A DNA stretch of 64,000 nucleotides from Peptococcaceae bacterium BICA1-7 (lineage in GTDB: Bacteria > Bacillota > Desulfotomaculia > Desulfotomaculales > Desulfocucumaceae): assembly GCA_000802095.1 (NCBI GenBank), contig JUEB01000024.1, positions 1 through 64,000 on the forward strand, read 5' to 3'. Both the position numbers and the translations under genes were made by a program. The notes under the pieces are model-generated. The model worked only from the letters and a program-made list of their open reading frames with translations, ran no database searches and was not told where the DNA came from. Below are positions 60,857 through 64,000 of this stretch, one piece after another. Position 1 is the first letter of the stretch. Each line of letters begins with the position of its first letter.

Positions 60857-62959
60857 TCACGATATCGTTATTTTTATATCCAGGGCCGAAGCTCCCTTTG
60901 TATAGGCGAAAACAGGATTTATATCCATTTCCGCGATGTCCGGGAAATCGGTCACCAGGGCTGCTGTGCGCAGTATTATGTCTATTACGGCCTCAATGTC
61001 CGCCGGCTCCTCACCCCGGTACCCCCTTAAGAGGGTGCTGGCCTTGGTCTCTGAGATCATGGCCAGCGCTTCCTGGCGGGTAAGGCCCTGGGCCAGCCTG
61101 AAGGCCACATCTTTTAAAAGATTTACATAAATCCCCCCCAGGCCGAAGGCTATCAGCGGGCCGAACTGAACGTCCCTGGACATGCCTATAATCAGCTCAG
61201 TGCCCTTGGGCATCATTTTCTGAATCTCTATACCGTGTATGGCCGTCCTGGGAAAGTGGCGGTGTACATTCTCCGTTATCTCCACAAAGCCCCTGCGTAC
61301 CTCATCAGCGTTGTTGATGCCTATCTTTACGCCTCCCACATCGGTTTTGTGCAGTATTTTGGGCGAGGCCACCTTCAGCACCAGAGGGTAGCCCATTTCC
61401 CCGGCTATAAGGGCCGCCTCATCAGGACTGACAGCCAGCCTCACCGGGGCAGCCGGTATTCCGTAGGCTTCAGCCACCTGGTAGGACTCGCTGCCCAGCA
61501 GCACCAGCCTGCCCTCGTCCTTTACCTTTGCGAAGGACTCTTTGACCAGCCGGGGATCGATCCCGGATATTTTTTCCGCCGCCGGCGCCTCCTGAGTCTG
61601 CCTGAGCCTGGAGTACCGGGTCATGCCGCTGATCACCGATACCGCTGTTTCAGGGAATGTATAGGAGGGGACTCCGGCTGCTGATAAGACCTCTGATCCC
61701 CCGGCCAGAGACTCCCCGCCCATCAGAGCGGCGAATACAGGCTTGTCAGGCCGGGACCGGTGAGCCTCCACTATTGACCTGGCCGTTTCTTCAGCCTCTG
61801 TTACCGCCGTGGGGCAGATAAGCACCACCAGGCTGTCCACATTTTCATCCGCCAGCACGCTGTTCATGGACAGGCTGAACCGGTCGGTTTTGGCGTCTCC
61901 CAGCACGTCTACCGGGTTATATATGTTGCTCTCCTCGGGGAGCCCTGACCGTAGGGCCTCAATTGTGTTTTTACTGAAGCGGGCCATGGTCAGACCGGTT
62001 TCCTCAATACTGTCGGTGGTTACAATGCCGGGCCCCCCGGCATTGGTGACCACTGCCACCCGGCTGCCCCCCGGGACAGGCTGGCTGGAAAAGGCCACGG
62101 CCAGGTCAAAAAGTTCGGCCATGGTGGAGGCCCTTATTATTCCCGACTGCCTGAAGGCGGTGTCATAGGCCAGGTTGCTTCCGGCCAGCGCCCCGGTATG
62201 GGATGAGGCAGCCTGGGCCCCGGCCTGACTGGTGCCGCTTTTTAGTATTATGACAGGCTTTTTGGCGCTGGCCTCCCGGGCTGTTTTGAGAAAGTGCTTT
62301 CCGTCCGCTATATCCTCTATATAGCAGAGAATAACCCTGGTGTTGGGGTCTTCGGCAGCATCCCCGATAAAGTCTGTCTCGGTTAAGTCGGCCTTATTGC
62401 CAAGACTTATTATTTTGCTGAAGCCTATGCCCGAGGATTTGCTCCAGTCCAGTATGGCCACCAGCATGGCTCCGCTCTGAGATATAAAGGCTATATTGCC
62501 GGCTGCCGGAGATCCCTCGCTAAAGGAGGCGTTAATGGGCACATGGGTGTCCATCATGCCCACGCAGTTGGGTCCTAAAAGGCGCATACCGTAATCCCGG
62601 CATATGCGCAACATCTCTTTTTCAAGGGCTAGCCCCTCTTTACCCACTTCCTTAAACCCGGCGCTCACCACCACCAGACTCTTTACCCCGGCCCTGCCGC
62701 ACTGCTCGGCCACCTTTACCGCGCCGGCGGCAGGAACAGATATTACGGCCAGATCCACCTTCTTTTCTATGGAAGCTATATCGGGATAGCATTTTAGCCC
62801 TTCAATTTCTTTTTCCCTGGGGTTAACCGGATATATGTCCCCTTTGTAGCCGCTCCCGACCATGTTTTTAACTATGGCATTGCCTATTTTCCCGGGCGTT
62901 TTTGAGGCCCCTATGACTGCCACCGATCCGGGACTGAAAAAGCTGTTAAGGACACCCAA
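60857..62959 (-). CDS. ADP-forming acyl-CoA synthetase (fused alpha/beta)
   Basis: Converts acyl-CoA, ADP and phosphate to the acid, CoA and ATP (acetate or related acids), 700 aa. The N-terminal CoA-binding domain (SPGSVAVIGASKTPGKIGN) is followed by the succinyl-CoA ligase-like domain with the phosphohistidine loop SSHTGALAGSN and an ATP-grasp domain in the C-terminal third (MGYPLVLKVASPKILHKTDVGGVKIGI). I chose the TTG at 62959 (MGVLNSFFSPGSVAVIGAS), 6-8 nt after GGTGGAG, instead of the 26-codon longer frame beginning at 63037. Usually energy-conserving in peptide or acid fermentation. Confidence 0.9.
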   Translation of the reverse strand: MGVLNSFFSPGSVAVIGASKTPGKIGNAIVKNMVGSGYKGDIYPVNPREKEIEGLKCYPDIASIEKKVDLAVISVPAAGAVKVAEQCGRAGVKSLVVVSAGFKEVGKEGLALEKEMLRICRDYGMRLLGPNCVGMMDTHVPINASFSEGSPAAGNIAFISQSGAMLVAILDWSKSSGIGFSKIISLGNKADLTETDFIGDAAEDPNTRVILCYIEDIADGKHFLKTAREASAKKPVIILKSGTSQAGAQAASSHTGALAGSNLAYDTAFRQSGIIRASTMAELFDLAVAFSSQPVPGGSRVAVVTNAGGPGIVTTDSIEETGLTMARFSKNTIEALRSGLPEESNIYNPVDVLGDAKTDRFSLSMNSVLADENVDSLVVLICPTAVTEAEETARSIVEAHRSRPDKPVFAALMGGESLAGGSEVLSAAGVPSYTFPETAVSVISGMTRYSRLRQTQEAPAAEKISGIDPRLVKESFAKVKDEGRLVLLGSESYQVAEAYGIPAAPVRLAVSPDEAALIAGEMGYPLVLKVASPKILHKTDVGGVKIGINNADEVRRGFVEITENVHRHFPRTAIHGIEIQKMMPKGTELIIGMSRDVQFGPLIAFGLGGIYVNLLKDVAFRLAQGLTRQEALAMISETKASTLLRGYRGEEPADIEAVIDIILRTAALVTDFPDIAEMDINPVFAYTKGASALDIKITIS

Positions 62960-63165
62960 TACCCACTCCACCTTTTTAAACGGTGTCAACCTCTTTTTAT
63001 GCTTTCCAGGCTGGAGGCTATAAATACGTTTTTGCATGATTAACTTGAAACCTGTCGGTATACTGTATATTCTGCAGAAAAATGTTCCCGCAGCCTGTCG
63101 GTATAGTATAATTATAGTGTTTGGTTGCTTTTGACCAAAATAGCTTTAGGGCCGGAGGTATACAG

Positions 63166-64000
63166 TTGCAAAAGGCAGAGCTCAAGGAGATACCGCTGGC
63201 CGACTTTATGGGCCGGGTAAAAAGCCTGGTGTTTGTGGCGCTGTTGGCGGTTTACATAATAAATGTCTGGCTCCCCGGTGAAATAACAGGACAGTTGGTT
63301 AACTACCTCACCGTGATCGCCGTGTCCATCAGTATACCCTTTATCGGTAGGGGCGCCAGGCTGGTGTGTCTGGTGCTTTTTATTGCCGGCGCCTATCTGC
63401 TGTATATGTCCGGGGCAGGGGTGTCTTACTGGGTTGAGGCCATGGGGAAAAACACCAGCCTCTTAATGCTTATGATATCGGTGCCATTGATGGGCGTGCC
63501 CCTCAAATACGGGGGCTACATAAGCACCCTGGATTCGCTGGCCCGGAAATACATGGTCAAAAGATACCAGATGTACTGGGTGCCGGCGCTCTTTAGCTAT
63601 GTGCTGGGGATTTTTATGAATATTGGGGCGGTAACCCTGGCTCACCAGATAACTGCCCGGGGCAGGGTGGCCCACTGTCCCGGGATGCTGGCCAGAAGCA
63701 TATCCAGGGGGTTCGGGTGCGCTCTTTTCTGGTCCCCGAACATGATTTCCACCGCGCTGGTGCTGGATTACCTGAATGTTCCCTGGGAAAAGTATGTATA
63801 CGCAGGTTTTATAATCGCTCTGGTATCACTGGTTTTGGGGTATGTGGCAGAAATATTTGCCCGTCAAGAGGCTGCCGGTGAACCTGACTTGGATTTCCGG
63901 GATACCGCCCCAAAAACGGGAAAAAACAAAATGATTCAGCTGGCTGTGGCAGGAACGGCCTTTTTGTCACTGGTGATATATATTGAGGTGGCCACCAATG
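63166..64000 (+). CDS. Multi-pass membrane protein (partial, runs off the window)
   Basis: TTG start with GGAGG upstream gives at least 278 codons without a stop up to the window edge. Hydrophobic segments lie at about 18-38, 44-60, 65-85, 98-115 and 142-160, with more after 200. A conserved-looking loop is TALVLDYLNVPWEKYVYAGFI. The C-terminal visible part has a hydrophilic linker, DLDFRDTAPKTGKNK, followed by another helix. A transporter-like protein is likely, but I do not recognise the family. It diverges from the ADP-forming synthetase; the 205-nt gap holds two CCTGTCGGTATA repeats near 63052 and 63095. Confidence 0.65.
   Translation, partial: MQKAELKEIPLADFMGRVKSLVFVALLAVYIINVWLPGEITGQLVNYLTVIAVSISIPFIGRGARLVCLVLFIAGAYLLYMSGAGVSYWVEAMGKNTSLLMLMISVPLMGVPLKYGGYISTLDSLARKYMVKRYQMYWVPALFSYVLGIFMNIGAVTLAHQITARGRVAHCPGMLARSISRGFGCALFWSPNMISTALVLDYLNVPWEKYVYAGFIIALVSLVLGYVAEIFARQEAAGEPDLDFRDTAPKTGKNKMIQLAVAGTAFLSLVIYIEVATN

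Overview
The window looks like a core chromosomal segment of an endospore-forming Firmicute of class Clostridia, most likely from the Desulfotomaculum/Pelotomaculum-like Peptococcaceae. This rests on an alpha/beta-type SASP and its GPR protease, candidate Spo0A boxes, an LL-diaminopimelate aminotransferase (dapL), the division/kinase operon with FHA, PP2C, FtsW, PBP, PASTA kinase, RsgA and Rpe, several S-layer-homology proteins, a DUF116 gene beside fmt, frequent GTG/TTG starts and moderately high G+C. It is an inference from gene content; no database was searched.

Layout. 1-900: end of an rRNA operon (23S 3' end, 5S, initiator tRNA). 965-8492: an ABC-2 exporter, a frameshifted SLH/stalk-domain protein, an unknown small gene, an MFS efflux protein, a degenerate PEP-utilising TIM barrel and a DUF401 permease. 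8656-14614: a giant secreted SLH/FecR/RCC1/PD40 protein and an MBL-fold protein. 14819-31001: a long collinear housekeeping block (priA, def, fmt, DUF116, rsmB, rlmN, two FHA genes, stp, ftsW, pbpA, prkC, rsgA, rpe, a small zinc-ribbon gene). 31115-33107: a diguanylate cyclase and a PilZ protein. 33415-36451 (minus): three wall-directed genes (coiled-coil membrane protein, phosphodiester glycosidase, NamZ-like muramidase). 36674-43665: EamA transporter, CheW, ABC-class ATPase, CBS-ACT protein, a BusR-like GntR-RCK_C regulator and acs. 44702-48809: promoter, FMN riboswitch and ribD-ribE-ribBA-ribH. 49031-55235: nicotinate phosphoribosyltransferase, dapL, NUDIX, methyltransferase, rpmB, recG. 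55382-55958: a decayed MNT/HEPN toxin-antitoxin pair. 56472-64000: SASP, gpr, rsmD, coaD, a coiled-coil protein, a DRTGG protein paired with an ADP-forming acyl-CoA synthetase, and a membrane protein cut by the window edge.

The most unusual feature is not a gene. At least ten intergenic sites carry purine-rich tandem arrays with a 7-nt period, usually as two facing arms framed by GGTC...GACC around a 70-160 nt core. Arms of different heptamer consensus share the same flanks and core modules (a GGCATTCCTGAT box, a GGGCTTTGCCGGCAAAGCCC-type hairpin, a TTCAGTA tail). They therefore look like one dispersed family of miniature structured elements with no transposase in view. A separate REP-like 114-bp repeat interrupts the riboflavin operon.

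Other points for a second look are a non-catalytic-looking enzyme I barrel beside a DUF401 permease, a BusR-like c-di-AMP-type regulator without an osmolyte transporter, a probable one-base frameshift in an SLH protein, and candidate 0A boxes in front of the giant SLH gene and the PilZ gene.
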